From positions 868,001 to 932,000 of the forward strand of contig JBMNJZ010000001.1 in assembly GCA_050951925.1 (NCBI GenBank): DNA of 64,000 bases, given 5' to 3'. Positions 13,403-22,580 of this stretch are shown in pieces. The stretch comes from UBA1046 sp012511325. GTDB lineage: Bacteria > Bacillota > Clostridia > Saccharofermentanales > DTU023. Under the pieces are notes generated by a model. That model saw only the letters and a program-made list of their open reading frames with translations. It was not told where the DNA came from and made no database searches. A program made the position numbers and the translations under genes. Each line of letters opens with the position of its first letter. The first letter of the stretch is position 1.

Positions 13403-15333
13403 CTGTTAAGCCCGCCACGGTCCGCAGTTGGAAAAGTCGGGACGAATGGGAAGATTCTGCTGCAACGCAACGGCAAGAAGCGCAACGCTGCAATGAAACG
13501 CAACAACAACGGAAAAGGCGAACTAACAAACGCATTGCTCGCGAAATCGATGCTTCTCCACTGACCGACAAAGAGAAAGATTTCTGCATTTACTACATTC
13601 AAAGCTATAACGGGGCGCAGGCAGCAATTCGTGCTGGATACCGTGGTTCGCATGGCACCATGACGTCAATGGCGTATAAGCTGCTGCAGAAACCGAAGAT
13701 TAGAAACCTCATTGACTATCTAAAACAAATGAAGCGCGAAACGATCTTGGCGGGCGTGGATGATGTAATTGATCTACATATGCGAATAGCTTTCGCTGAT
13801 ATGTCCGGCTTTGTGCAGTGGAGTAATGATGGCAAGCGCAACGGCGCTTTTTTAATGCCATCCGAGCTGGTTGATGGCAACTTAGTCAAAGAGATCTCTG
13901 TTACTAAAGACGGCGCAAAGATTAAATTAGAAGACCGACAGAAGTCGCTTGACTTCTTAGAGCGCTATTTCCTGATCAATCCGATGGATAAACACAAGCA
14001 GGCGTATGAAAACAGCAAGTTAGAGCTTGAGGGCCGAAGGATTGATGCAATTGTTAAGTCTGCAGAGATTACCTCCGGCAGCGCTGCGCATACAATCATT
14101 CCGGATGGTGTGTGGCGCGGACTTATGAACGATGCTTACGCGGAGTTCTTAACAGATGATAGACCATTGCAGATCTTCTACGGCGGGGCCAGCTCAGGTA
14201 AATCGTTTGGCATTCTTGGTCAGCGTACAATCCGGGATGTGATGACCGGAAAGCGCAATTACTTGATTGTCAGGAAGACAGCCAGGACGTTGCGTAATTC
14301 ATCCTTCAATGAGATCCGGAAGTGTATTGTCCGGATGGATCTCGAAGGCGAGTTTTCCATCAACAAGACAGAGATGGCAATCACACATAAGGCCAGTGGT
14401 TGTCAGGTTTTATTCGCAGGTCTGGATGATGTTGAGAAGGTAAAATCAATCACACCCGCCTCTGGAGTTCTTACGGACATTGTTATTGAAGAAGCGACTG
14501 AAACTGATTATAACGACTTCAAACAGTTGCAGAAGCGCTTACGCGGTGGCGATGAGTCCATCATCAAGCGCATCACTTTGCTCTTTAATCCAATTCTGCA
14601 GGATCACTGGATCTATGAAGAGTTCTTCCTTGGTAAGTGGGATGAGAGTAAAAACTACTACGGTGATGATAAGCAGCTCATTCTGAAAACGACATACAAA
14701 GACAACAGGTGGCTTACGCCTGATGATATTGCAAAACTTGAAAACGAGACCGATCGATATTACTACGAGGTTTACACCTTGGGTAACTGGGGAGTTCTGG
14801 GTAATCTGATCTTTACTAATTGGGAGACAAGAGATCTCACAGAGCTGCGTAAGACATGGGCGAAGTACCATAACGGGCTTGACTTTGGTTTCTTCCCGGA
14901 TCCTACAGCTTTCATTCGCTGCGGTTTTGATCGGGCGAAGAAGGAAGTGTACATCTTCCAGGAGTTTGGCGGCACAGGCTATACAAATGACATGATAGCC
15001 GAGGAATTGAAACCGATCATCGGGCGTGAACTGGTCACGTGTGACAGTGCAGAGCCGAAGTCAATTCAAGAGCTAAACAATTTTGGCATTCAAGCGATTC
15101 CGGCTCGGAAGGGTCCGGGATCTGTTGAGTTTGGAATCAAGTGGTTACAGAAAATGAAGATCTACATAGATCCAAGCTGCGTGGAAACAATCAACGAAAT
15201 ACGCAAATTTAAGTATCAGGAAGACCGAAATGGAAACGTTCTTCCAAAGCCAGTTGATAGAGACAATCATTATTGTTCTGACGCATTACGGTATGCGCTG
15301 GAGGCAGAAATGGTGGAGGTGACAGTGAGATGA
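13327..15333 (+). CDS. Terminase, small and large subunits in one polypeptide
   Basis: A 668-residue protein that joins two normally separate subunits. Residues 1-75 hold a helix-turn-helix (SPSEIARRLAVKPATVRSWK), and residues 75-200 match Terminase_2-type small subunits (LTDKEKDFCIYYIQSYNGAQ). The large-subunit ATPase follows: Walker A GGASSGKS (about 286-293), Walker B near TDIVIEEATE (about 383), then the nuclease domain (LDFGFFPDP about 517, CDSAEPKS about 572, HYCSDALRY about 647), as in the PBSX/Terminase_3 group. The frame starts after a stop at 13321-13323. The conserved sequence begins before the first TTG (13372), so initiation is probably at ATT 13327, behind AAGGAGGTGA. Confidence 0.88.
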   Translation: MEKRLEAKRLYQEEGLSPSEIARRLAVKPATVRSWKSRDEWEDSAATQRQEAQRCNETQQQRKRRTNKRIAREIDASPLTDKEKDFCIYYIQSYNGAQAAIRAGYRGSHGTMTSMAYKLLQKPKIRNLIDYLKQMKRETILAGVDDVIDLHMRIAFADMSGFVQWSNDGKRNGAFLMPSELVDGNLVKEISVTKDGAKIKLEDRQKSLDFLERYFLINPMDKHKQAYENSKLELEGRRIDAIVKSAEITSGSAAHTIIPDGVWRGLMNDAYAEFLTDDRPLQIFYGGASSGKSFGILGQRTIRDVMTGKRNYLIVRKTARTLRNSSFNEIRKCIVRMDLEGEFSINKTEMAITHKASGCQVLFAGLDDVEKVKSITPASGVLTDIVIEEATETDYNDFKQLQKRLRGGDESIIKRITLLFNPILQDHWIYEEFFLGKWDESKNYYGDDKQLILKTTYKDNRWLTPDDIAKLENETDRYYYEVYTLGNWGVLGNLIFTNWETRDLTELRKTWAKYHNGLDFGFFPDPTAFIRCGFDRAKKEVYIFQEFGGTGYTNDMIAEELKPIIGRELVTCDSAEPKSIQELNNFGIQAIPARKGPGSVEFGIKWLQKMKIYIDPSCVETINEIRKFKYQEDRNGNVLPKPVDRDNHYCSDALRYALEAEMVEVTVR

Positions 15334-16889
15334 TCACACAGACAGAGTTGGCTAACATGCGGATCTCCGCCAATGCGCCAATGACAAGAGAAGAGATATT
15401 GAAACAGCTTATCGAAGATGATAAGAAATCAGCGGAATATCTTGCTGCGCTTGATGCGGAGCGATACTACAAACGAGACCAGGACATCAAGGCGCATGAC
15501 TTTAGGAAGTCAATCATTATCGATCGCGTGATCAATGATGAAGGTGTGGAAGTTGACAAAGAAGTTGAGCTCTTCAATCCTAATCGCTCCAATCATCGGC
15601 AACAGCATCGATTCCTATTCAATCACGTTGAGCAGAAAGTTAGTTATATTTCCGGCCGGGAACCATCAATTACGGTTGACGGTGCAGAGCCTTCAGATGA
15701 TGGAACTTCCGGCAATGAAGAATGGATGTATCAGAACGAGCTCGCCAAGACCACTGGGGCGAAGTTCCGGAGGTTGCTGCTTCGCTGGGAGCGGAAAGCT
15801 TCCTTAGGTGGAAAAGCTTGGGTGCATCACTATAAAGACAAAGACGGTAATCTAAAGCAGATTGTTGTCCCGAGGACAGAAGGTATCGCAATCTATGACA
15901 CTGTTCACGAAAATCAGATTGTTGAATTTATCCGCCACTATCCCGCGCAGCAGACTACGGCAAGAGGTAAGGCCGAGACGATAACGGTAGCGGAGTGGTG
16001 GACAGAGAAAGAGGTCACAGAGTACATCAGCGATAAGAATGGCAACTTTACCATCTCGAAACCATCCCGGTCACATTACGAGACCGTGACATATGTCAAT
16101 GGCCCGGATGGTGTTACTCAAGTTGAGAAATCGAGAGAGGGCAAGAACTGGGGACGGGCTCCTTTCGTTGAGATGGCTAACAATTCCGATGCGCTCACAG
16201 ATCTACAAGTCTATAAGGACCTGATAGATGCCTATGACTTAGTTGCGTCCAAGGGTACAAATAACCTGATGGACTTCAACGAGTTCTACGCGATTATTCA
16301 AGGCTTTGGCGGCGATGCTGCTAATGCAATCGTTAAGAAGCTGGAGATCAATCGTGCTGTTAGTGTAGGTGCTGCCGGAGCTGGAAATAATGTAACAATG
16401 CAGCAGCTCGACATGCAGATGCAGGGGCGCATTGATTGGCTTAAGCAACTCTGGGATGCCATTCATTACTTTGGGTGCGTTGTGGATCCGAGTAAAGACT
16501 CAATCGGCAATGCTGCCTCCGGTATCAGTCTGGAGTTCCAGTATTCACTGCTGGATCTCAAGGCTAACAATATGATCACAGAAGCGGAGCCGGCGTTAGT
16601 GGAGTACTTCTGGTTTATTACTGAGGACTTCAACCGGCAGAACAATACAAATTACGATGCTGATCTTGTTTCAATCCAGTTCAACAAATCTCGCGTGACT
16701 AACAACCTTGAGACGGTACAGATGATCGTGCAGTCGCAAGATTTGCTGCCTGATAAGTTGCTGCTGCAGGCGCACCCGCTTGTCAAGGACGCAGATCAGG
16801 CCTATAAGGATCTGCTTGCTGAAAGAGAAGAGAAGCAGGCAAGACAGCGTGAGATGTTCGGTAATTTTGGCAATCACGATGATGAATAG
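15330..16889 (+). CDS. Portal protein, SPP1 gp6 type
   Basis: A 519-residue portal protein of the SPP1 gp6 family, forming the ring through which DNA enters and leaves the capsid. The N-terminal FNPNRSNHRQQHRFLFNHVE region, the central GRAPFVEMANNSDALTDLQV block (about 270-289) and the acidic C-terminus are typical, as is the length. The ATG overlaps the terminase stop, behind GGAGGTGACAG. Confidence 0.92.
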   Translation: MITQTELANMRISANAPMTREEILKQLIEDDKKSAEYLAALDAERYYKRDQDIKAHDFRKSIIIDRVINDEGVEVDKEVELFNPNRSNHRQQHRFLFNHVEQKVSYISGREPSITVDGAEPSDDGTSGNEEWMYQNELAKTTGAKFRRLLLRWERKASLGGKAWVHHYKDKDGNLKQIVVPRTEGIAIYDTVHENQIVEFIRHYPAQQTTARGKAETITVAEWWTEKEVTEYISDKNGNFTISKPSRSHYETVTYVNGPDGVTQVEKSREGKNWGRAPFVEMANNSDALTDLQVYKDLIDAYDLVASKGTNNLMDFNEFYAIIQGFGGDAANAIVKKLEINRAVSVGAAGAGNNVTMQQLDMQMQGRIDWLKQLWDAIHYFGCVVDPSKDSIGNAASGISLEFQYSLLDLKANNMITEAEPALVEYFWFITEDFNRQNNTNYDADLVSIQFNKSRVTNNLETVQMIVQSQDLLPDKLLLQAHPLVKDADQAYKDLLAEREEKQARQREMFGNFGNHDDE

Positions 16890-16900
16890 GGGTGAGGCGC

Positions 16901-18649
16901 GTGGCAAGACGATCGGCGGAATACTGGAAGCGCCGTGCAGAAGCGCGCCTGGTTGCTATCGAAAGAGGAACAGAGCCTTATCTTGGGCGAATATACCGGA
17001 TTAATTCCGGGGTAGTTAACTCGATTAGGGAAGACATCGAGCGCATCATCGGGAGCTTTGCTAAGCATGCACAGCTTACTCGTGATGAGGCAATCTCTCT
17101 TCTGGGTGAGTCAATATCAGAGATAGAGCGCCAGCGCATCATTGCGATGTGCTCAGGCATTGAGAATAAAGCGACAAAAGCCAGACTTATGGCAAAGGTC
17201 AATGCGCCGGCTTATCGGGCTCGGATAGATCGCCTTCTAGCAATCGAGGTAAGCGCTCAAGCAAGGATGGCGCTCCTTGCTCCGAAACAGATTGACATTA
17301 TGACTGCTGGTTTACATATGGCCGGTACAGAGATGTTCAATCGAACAATATTCGACCTGCAGCGCGGAACAGGTCTCGGATTTAGCTTTGCCGGAGTGAC
17401 GGACAAACAGATTGAAAGTGTTATGCGTGAGGCTTGGTCCGGAGGGCACTACTCTAAGCGCGTCTGGCGCAATACTCAGGTGATAGCAGGGCGTATCCGG
17501 GACACTGTCGAGAAAAACATGATAACGGGCAAAAGCTGGAGGCGCTGTCTTAATGCGGTTGAGGATCAGGCCCTGATAGACAGTAACTATGCTGCCTCGC
17601 GAATCCTGCGGACGGAGACTGCCTATGTTGCGAATGAGATGGAAGCTGAAGCATACGAAGAGGCAGGACTTGATGAGTATCAGTACGTTGCTACTTTAGA
17701 CGGCAAAACGTCAACAATCTGCAGGGGGCTTGATGGCAAAAAGTTCAAGCTCAAGGATCGGGAGACCGGCAAAAACTATCCGCCGATGCATCCACATTGT
17801 CGCTCAACAACAGTAGCTGTTATATCTGGCTTTGATATGTCAGAGCTTCAGAGGCGGGCCAGAGATCCGGAGGCGGGCGAGACGTATAAAGTGCCGGCGA
17901 ATATGACGTATGAAGAGTGGCGTAGGACGCATGCGACTATAAAACCCGGTATTAACATTGTAGGAGTGCAATCAAAGACACCGGCAATAAATACTAGATT
18001 GTTTAATAATGGCCCGAAAAATAATATTGTACTCAAATATAATTCTGTTCCAAAGAATTACAGAAATACAATTATGCGAAAGTTTAATGCTGGAGCAGAT
18101 GAGGCAAAGGAATTATACAAAAAATTTGTTCAAGACGATTCGTTGTTTGATGCCAATTATACTGGCATTTCCCACTATTCGCCGACTGATAGGAAAATTC
18201 GGCTTGACATTGGGCAAGATGCTATAAATCCATGCGGTATAGGTGCGGCCTATTTCCACGAACACGGCCATTATATTGACCATGCTGCGGGATGGGTATC
18301 ACATAATGCCGATTTTGGGAGGGCGCTTCGTGAAGATTTGAATGACGCGATTTTTGCGCATACGAGCGTAGGAAAAAGTATATATCAAGCCGAGATGCAG
18401 ATTAGTCAGGATATTTGTGGCGATGCAAAATCGTCTGTGTCGGATATTTTTCAAGGGCTTACAAGAGGACGAATAATGGGGGATTTTGGCCACCGTCTTT
18501 CCTACTGGTCGAACAATTGGGCAGTTGAAACTGAGGCCTTTGCTAATTTTTATGAAGCACAATTTTCAGTAAAGAGGTATAATATCATCAAGAAGTATTT
18601 TCCAAAGGGGTTAACCGAATTTGAGAGGATTATAAAGGGGTTGATTTAA
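16901..18649 (+). CDS. MuF-type head protein fused to a C-terminal zincin domain
   Basis: A 582-residue protein. Residues 1-310 are an SPP1 gp7/Mu F-type minor head protein, with the typical end DGKTSTICRGLDGKKF, then YPPMHPHCRST (about 265-300). A linker leads to a C-terminal domain (about 360-582) with HEHGHYID: His453-Glu454 and His457 form an HExxH zinc site, and Glu543 or Glu545 in WAVETEAFANF is a likely third ligand. Codon use turns AT-rich from about 18,000, as if the domain had been acquired separately. Temperate Firmicutes phages are known to carry polymorphic toxins on MuF N-termini; this fits that group. GTG 16901 is preferred (GGGGTGAG before it) over GTG 16892. Confidence 0.85.
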   Translation: MARRSAEYWKRRAEARLVAIERGTEPYLGRIYRINSGVVNSIREDIERIIGSFAKHAQLTRDEAISLLGESISEIERQRIIAMCSGIENKATKARLMAKVNAPAYRARIDRLLAIEVSAQARMALLAPKQIDIMTAGLHMAGTEMFNRTIFDLQRGTGLGFSFAGVTDKQIESVMREAWSGGHYSKRVWRNTQVIAGRIRDTVEKNMITGKSWRRCLNAVEDQALIDSNYAASRILRTETAYVANEMEAEAYEEAGLDEYQYVATLDGKTSTICRGLDGKKFKLKDRETGKNYPPMHPHCRSTTVAVISGFDMSELQRRARDPEAGETYKVPANMTYEEWRRTHATIKPGINIVGVQSKTPAINTRLFNNGPKNNIVLKYNSVPKNYRNTIMRKFNAGADEAKELYKKFVQDDSLFDANYTGISHYSPTDRKIRLDIGQDAINPCGIGAAYFHEHGHYIDHAAGWVSHNADFGRALREDLNDAIFAHTSVGKSIYQAEMQISQDICGDAKSSVSDIFQGLTRGRIMGDFGHRLSYWSNNWAVETEAFANFYEAQFSVKRYNIIKKYFPKGLTEFERIIKGLI

Positions 18650-18853
18650 TTGGTTAGCGTGAAAGACGAAAGATTTAAGGAGCTTAATCGTCGATATAAA
18701 GCGGTTACGGGGGAAAACTTGCCAATGGCTATGATCCCTTACCCGTGTCCTTATGATGAGCTTGAAAATAATATAAAAGCTTGTGAAGAAGCTGGTAAAG
18801 ATATGCTTCCAGAGATCTACAATTGGGACCTCAGTGGAAATACTCTTTACTAA
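18650..18853 (+). CDS. Small protein after the MuF-zincin gene, candidate immunity protein
   Basis: A 67-residue acidic protein starting with TTG 18650 one base after the stop of the MuF gene, with AAAGGGG as ribosome site. It begins MVSVKDERFKELNRRYKAVT and ends with a short acidic segment. The AT-rich composition continues from the toxin-like domain, and a perfect terminator follows 8 bp after its stop. Position is that of an immunity gene in polymorphic toxin pairs; no family is recognised and the function is inferred only from context. Confidence 0.7.
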   Translation: MVSVKDERFKELNRRYKAVTGENLPMAMIPYPCPYDELENNIKACEEAGKDMLPEIYNWDLSGNTLY

Positions 18854-18861
18854 TCCTAAAG

Positions 18862-18886
18862 AAGCGGCCAAGAGGCCGCTTTTTTA
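18862..18886 (+). terminator. Intrinsic terminator inside the late operon
   Basis: AAGCGGCC and GGCCGCTT form a perfect stem around the loop AAGA, followed directly by a run of T. It closes the MuF and immunity-like pair. Confidence 0.8.
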
Positions 18887-19239
18887 ATACCCTAAAAAAT
18901 TAACAGAAAGGAGCGGAAAACTTGATGCCGGAAACATTAACGAAAGGCGGGTGATCCAGCTACTATCTTGACTGCCGGGAAAGACCGGTGCGGAGAATGA
19001 CAAGGAACTCCGCGACCTTACGACCTAGCCACCTTTAACCGGGTGGCTTTTTATATGCCGGAAAGTCAAGCGACCGCAGGGCAAAACGCTGTCAGATGCG
19101 TCTCCTCCTTGCGACATGGTGCAATCCATGTGCCGGCCCAGTGCTATAGCGCACAAAAATACACGGGTATTCGACCACCGGAACCGGTCGGACGGGCAAT
19201 GCGAGTGGAAGTCTCGAAAATACAGCCCGAGGAGAAAAC
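18887..19239 (+). other. Structured non-coding stretch before the scaffold gene
   Basis: About 350 bp without a convincing gene. Several inverted repeats suggest RNA folding: GCGGAG/CTCCGC (near 18,990-19,013), the terminator at 19027-19052, CATGG/CCATG (near 19,114-19,130), GTGC/GCGCAC (near 19,142-19,156) and CGGGC/GCCCG (near 19,194-19,230) closing on GCGAG/CTCG. The word ATGCCGGAAA occurs twice (18925-18934 and just after the terminator at 19053), each time near a fold. A mini-frame MPETLTKGG follows a good ribosome site at 18925. Cis-acting leader, phage small RNA or decayed gene are all possible. Confidence 0.5.
19027..19052 (+). terminator. Second intrinsic terminator before the scaffold gene
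   Basis: AGCCACC and GGTGGCT pair around an 8-nt loop and are followed by five T. It lies in the non-coding stretch 188 bp before the scaffold start, so capsid transcription must pass it or begin after it. Confidence 0.7.
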
Positions 19240-19893
19240 ATGATCATTGAAACGATTAAAACATTGCTCGGCGAAGACTTAACCAAGTCGGTCGAGGAAG
19301 CGCTTAAGGGTAAAGGCAAAGACGGTAAGGATGTTGATCTGGTTGTTGGAAATGACGGCAGTTATGTTCCTTCAACGAAATATGAGCAACTAAAAAGTGA
19401 AAAAGCGGCTTCTGATAAGTTGGCCACTGATACGCAGGCTCAGCTGACAGCTCTTAAATCGACTGATCCGGAAAAACTGAAAACGGATCTTGCTGCTGCG
19501 CAGGCAGAGGCTGAGGCGCTCAAGACGAAACATGCTGAGGAATTGGCTGCTTTACGTCTAGATGCTGCTCTAGATGCTGCTATTCACGGTGCTAAAGGCC
19601 GAAACCCGAAAGCAATCAAGGCACTGATTGACCGTGACAAATTAGAGCTGAGAGATGATGGCACACTGAAAGGCTTAGATCTCGAAGCCCTAAAGAAATC
19701 AGATGCTTATCTCTTTGAGATTGAAACAACGAAGGATGAAGGGCAAGTGGCCTCCGGAGGCTCAGGGTCTTCTCCTGCGGGTGTCGTCACTCAAGAGACA
19801 TTCCAACAAAACATTAACAACGTAGCCTGGATGCAGGCAAATATGGAAGCCGTCACTAAAGGATTGGCTGACGGCACTTTGAAGAAAGGATAA
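19240..19893 (+). CDS. Capsid scaffolding protein, GP20 type
   Basis: A 217-residue protein, Ala/Lys/Glu-rich with a long coiled coil at about residues 45-110, then a conserved C-terminal region (AALDAAIHGAKGRNPKAIKA). This fits the phage minor structural GP20/scaffold family that templates procapsid assembly. It stands directly before the major capsid gene. GAGGAG precedes the ATG. Confidence 0.85.
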   Translation: MIIETIKTLLGEDLTKSVEEALKGKGKDGKDVDLVVGNDGSYVPSTKYEQLKSEKAASDKLATDTQAQLTALKSTDPEKLKTDLAAAQAEAEALKTKHAEELAALRLDAALDAAIHGAKGRNPKAIKALIDRDKLELRDDGTLKGLDLEALKKSDAYLFEIETTKDEGQVASGGSGSSPAGVVTQETFQQNINNVAWMQANMEAVTKGLADGTLKKG

Positions 19894-19898
19894 TACAA

Positions 19899-20765
19899 AT
19901 GGCAATTAACAATTTTATTCCGGCAATTTGGTCGGCTCAATTACTCACTGCCCTTGATAAAAGCCTCGTATATGCTGGTCTCTGTAACCGCGACTATGAG
20001 GGAGAAATCAAAGCCTACGGCGATCAGGTTAAGATCAATTCGCTTGGTGATGTAAATGTCGGGCAATATACGAAGAATACGGACATCTCAGCCGCGCAGA
20101 CTCTGACTGACGCACAGCGCATTCTTGAGATCAATCAATCGTGGTATTTCAATTTCCAGGTTGATGATGTAGATGCCGCGCAGCAGAAGCCAAAAGTCAT
20201 GGAAGAAGCTATGAAGAGAGCCGCATATGCGCTCGCAGACAAAGCAGATCAATATATCGCTGGTCTCTATACAGAGATTTCAGGTACGAACACAATGGGC
20301 TCTGATGCGTCTCCGATCAGCATTGCTGTTGCAGCTGCGCAAGGCGTGTCTCCCGCGTACGAGAAGCTCGTAGACCTCGCCGTTAAGCTTGACGAGGCCA
20401 ATGTTCCCAAAGCTGGACGCTGGGTTGTCATACCGCCTTGGTATCACGGCTTACTACTTAAGGACAGCCGCTTCATCAGCGCCGGTACGCTGAAGACTGA
20501 TGAAGTGCTGGCTAATGGTTTTGTTGGCCGTGCGGCAGGCTTTGACATCTACACATCCAACAACGTCCCGAACACAAGTAATGCGCTCTACAAGGTCATT
20601 GCTGGTTACAGCGGCGCTTGGAGCTATGCAGAACAGATTACTGGGGTTAAAGCCTACAGTCCTGAGCGCAGGTTTGCCGATGCTGTCAAGGGGCTGCATT
20701 TGTACGGTGCGAAAGTCACCCGTCCTCTCGGTTTAGCGCTCATGATCTGCAGCAAAGCAAGCTAA
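19899..20765 (+). CDS. Major capsid protein
   Basis: A 288-residue protein beginning MAINNFIPAIWSAQLLTALD, typical of the P22-coat-like major capsid proteins of Firmicutes siphophages. It contains GDQVKINSLGDVNVGQYTKN (E-loop region) and WVVIPPWYHGLLLKDSRF. Its position after the scaffold and before connectors confirms the call. Confidence 0.9.
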   Translation: MAINNFIPAIWSAQLLTALDKSLVYAGLCNRDYEGEIKAYGDQVKINSLGDVNVGQYTKNTDISAAQTLTDAQRILEINQSWYFNFQVDDVDAAQQKPKVMEEAMKRAAYALADKADQYIAGLYTEISGTNTMGSDASPISIAVAAAQGVSPAYEKLVDLAVKLDEANVPKAGRWVVIPPWYHGLLLKDSRFISAGTLKTDEVLANGFVGRAAGFDIYTSNNVPNTSNALYKVIAGYSGAWSYAEQITGVKAYSPERRFADAVKGLHLYGAKVTRPLGLALMICSKAS

Positions 20766-20782
20766 TGACGGAGGACTGAGAA

Positions 20783-21133
20783 ATGGCTAGAACAAAAATT
20801 AATGTGTGTAATGTCGGTCTCGAAGACATGCAAGCGGTCACGACTGAAAATCTTGACGCCACAAATGGAATGTACTTCGAGTGCGCAAACAAAGATTCCG
20901 TGTTTTTGGTCATCACCAACACTGACAGCACCAACGGAATCACCGTCAAGATCAAGGGCGCAGGTAACAATTCCGACAAGTCATTCACTGTCGCAAAGTC
21001 CTCGCATGTCGTTATCGGGAATCTGGAGTCCGCGAAGTACAAGCAGGCAGGCGAGGTCATTAATGTCGATATCACCGTTGCTCAAGGCGCGACAGCAAGC
21101 GGCAAGATCTTCGGAATTCAGGACCTTGTATGA
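20783..21133 (+). CDS. Head decoration-like protein
   Basis: A 116-residue beta-rich protein directly after the major capsid gene, starting MARTKINVCNVGLEDMQ. Alternating short strands (GITVKIKGAGNNSDKSFTVA) and lack of charge clusters suggest a small beta-sandwich. Size and position fit a capsid decoration protein. No named family is recognised. Confidence 0.6.
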   Translation: MARTKINVCNVGLEDMQAVTTENLDATNGMYFECANKDSVFLVITNTDSTNGITVKIKGAGNNSDKSFTVAKSSHVVIGNLESAKYKQAGEVINVDITVAQGATASGKIFGIQDLV

Positions 21134-21291
21134 TCGTCTGGTTTGAAAACAAAGAGACAGGCCAGCAATGGTGCGTAGATGATCCAGACATGATCGCACG
21201 GCTGGATGCTAACGATGAATTCAAGCGCATAGAAAAGACCAAAAAGACCACAGCGAAGAAAACGAAGGCGGAGGAAGCCTCCGCAGAGTAG
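21130..21291 (+). CDS. 53-residue phage protein with Lys-rich tail
   Basis: A short frame whose ATG overlaps the preceding TGA, and whose end carries the ribosome site (GGAGGTG) of the next gene. It begins MIVWFENKETGQQWCVDDPD and ends in a Lys/Ala/Glu tail. Short proteins of this kind often sit between capsid and connector genes. Role unknown. Confidence 0.65.
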   Translation: MIVWFENKETGQQWCVDDPDMIARLDANDEFKRIEKTKKTTAKKTKAEEASAE

Positions 21292-21301
21292 GAGGTGACT
21301 C

Positions 21302-21679
21302 ATGGCATACGAACCAACGCCTGAGATGCTTGATGATCTGAAGACAATTACAGGGGCACCGGACACTGAAACCGATGCCCTTACTCTTGTTCTGAAGATC
21401 ACAGGTACAAAGGTCCTGAACGATATCAACCAAGGATATATGCCGAAGGCGCTTGAGCCTATTGTGGTCGAGATGGCAGCTGATGCCTATCGTCTGAACA
21501 AACAGGCTCAGGGGGCAGGAAATGTCGGTGAAGTTGCCGGCACAGTATCGTCAGTGTCTGACGGTGGTCAAAGTATCAGCTACAGAGATTCAAGCTATCA
21601 GCAGGTGCTTTCATCTGTTGCTACGGTGTTCAGGGACTACTCTCCGCAACTGGCGCGATTTCGTAAGACTGGATGGTGA
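21302..21679 (+). CDS. Head-tail connector protein
   Basis: A 125-residue helical protein with a DIN tripeptide and VVEMAADAYRLNKQAQG, as in the gp6/gp15-like head-completion connectors that extend the portal ring. Position immediately after the capsid genes supports this. Confidence 0.78.
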   Translation: MAYEPTPEMLDDLKTITGAPDTETDALTLVLKITGTKVLNDINQGYMPKALEPIVVEMAADAYRLNKQAQGAGNVGEVAGTVSSVSDGGQSISYRDSSYQQVLSSVATVFRDYSPQLARFRKTGW

Positions 21680-21685
21680 TGCCGT

Positions 21686-22042
21686 GTGAAGATACCTGAT
21701 TCATTTAAGGCTATTCAACGGCAAGTGTTCCAGGATAAAACAATTGCGCACCGGCCCAAGATTGAAACTACAGGCAGTTTAGGTTCTGTGACAGTGAAAC
21801 CGGGTGCCATAACGCAAACCTATCCGGTCAACTTTCAGCTCCTATCTGATGCTCTTGTAGCGCAGGAATGGGGGCTGGTTGTTGCGCAAGATGCGAAGGT
21901 GACAAGCTCGGATCCGCTGCCGATAGAAGTTGGAGATTACGTCCAGTACGGCGGCAAGGTCTATAAAGTCATTGGGCATCCGGTCTATGACAGTCATGAT
22001 GAGTTGATGCTTCAATTCCAACAAGGATTGGAGGCGGTCTAA
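21686..22042 (+). CDS. Head-tail stopper-like protein
   Basis: A 118-residue beta-rich protein with GTG start after GGATGGTGAT. The C-terminal half (VEVGDYVQYGGKVYKVIGH-like pattern) is that of small barrel neck proteins such as SPP1 gp16. It overlaps the next ATG by one base. Confidence 0.7.
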   Translation: MKIPDSFKAIQRQVFQDKTIAHRPKIETTGSLGSVTVKPGAITQTYPVNFQLLSDALVAQEWGLVVAQDAKVTSSDPLPIEVGDYVQYGGKVYKVIGHPVYDSHDELMLQFQQGLEAV

Positions 22043-22578
22043 TGACAGCAATCAAAGGTTGGGATAGTTTAATGGCAAAGCTTGATGCATTGGGCGGATC
22101 TCACCTTCAGGAAGTAGCGAAAGAGTCAGTCTTGATGCTTGCGCTTGCTACTACTGCAGCTGCCAAAATGCTTGTTTCTGTGGATTCCGGAGAACTACGG
22201 GGGTCTATCCATGAAAAGGTGGAAGTCGATGGCTCGCAAGCTATTGGCTATAGCTACACAAACAGCGATCATGCGGCGTTTGTTGAGTTTGGCACTGGTC
22301 CTGTTGGAGCTGAGAGCGGAGGGAACGGATCCGATGTTCAGGTAAGTTATTCGCTGGGCCCCTTTAAGGTCAAGAGAGGTACTGGGCGTCCGGGCGAGGT
22401 TGTTGAGTCATGGGGGGACTACTGGGTCTACTGCGATGAAAAGGGCAACTTCTTCGCGACTAGAGGACAGCCGGCAAAACCGTTTATGTATCCAGCCGCG
22501 AAAGAAGTTGAGAAACAAGCGCAAAAGATCATGACGGATGCAATCAAGTCATATATCGCGAAAGCAACCGGAGGTTAA
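22042..22578 (+). CDS. HK97 gp10-like tail-completion protein
   Basis: A 178-residue protein with VDSGELRGSIHEKVEVDG and HAAFVEFGTGPVG, the conserved core of the HK97 gp10 family, and a C-terminal GQPAKPFMYPA. Members join the neck to the tail tube. Confidence 0.88.
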   Translation: MTAIKGWDSLMAKLDALGGSHLQEVAKESVLMLALATTAAAKMLVSVDSGELRGSIHEKVEVDGSQAIGYSYTNSDHAAFVEFGTGPVGAESGGNGSDVQVSYSLGPFKVKRGTGRPGEVVESWGDYWVYCDEKGNFFATRGQPAKPFMYPAAKEVEKQAQKIMTDAIKSYIAKATGG

Positions 22579-22580
22579 AG

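Noticed and set aside
19043..19243. 66-codon frame in the structured stretch
   Set aside because: It begins inside a terminator stem, has no ribosome site and runs through several inverted repeats.
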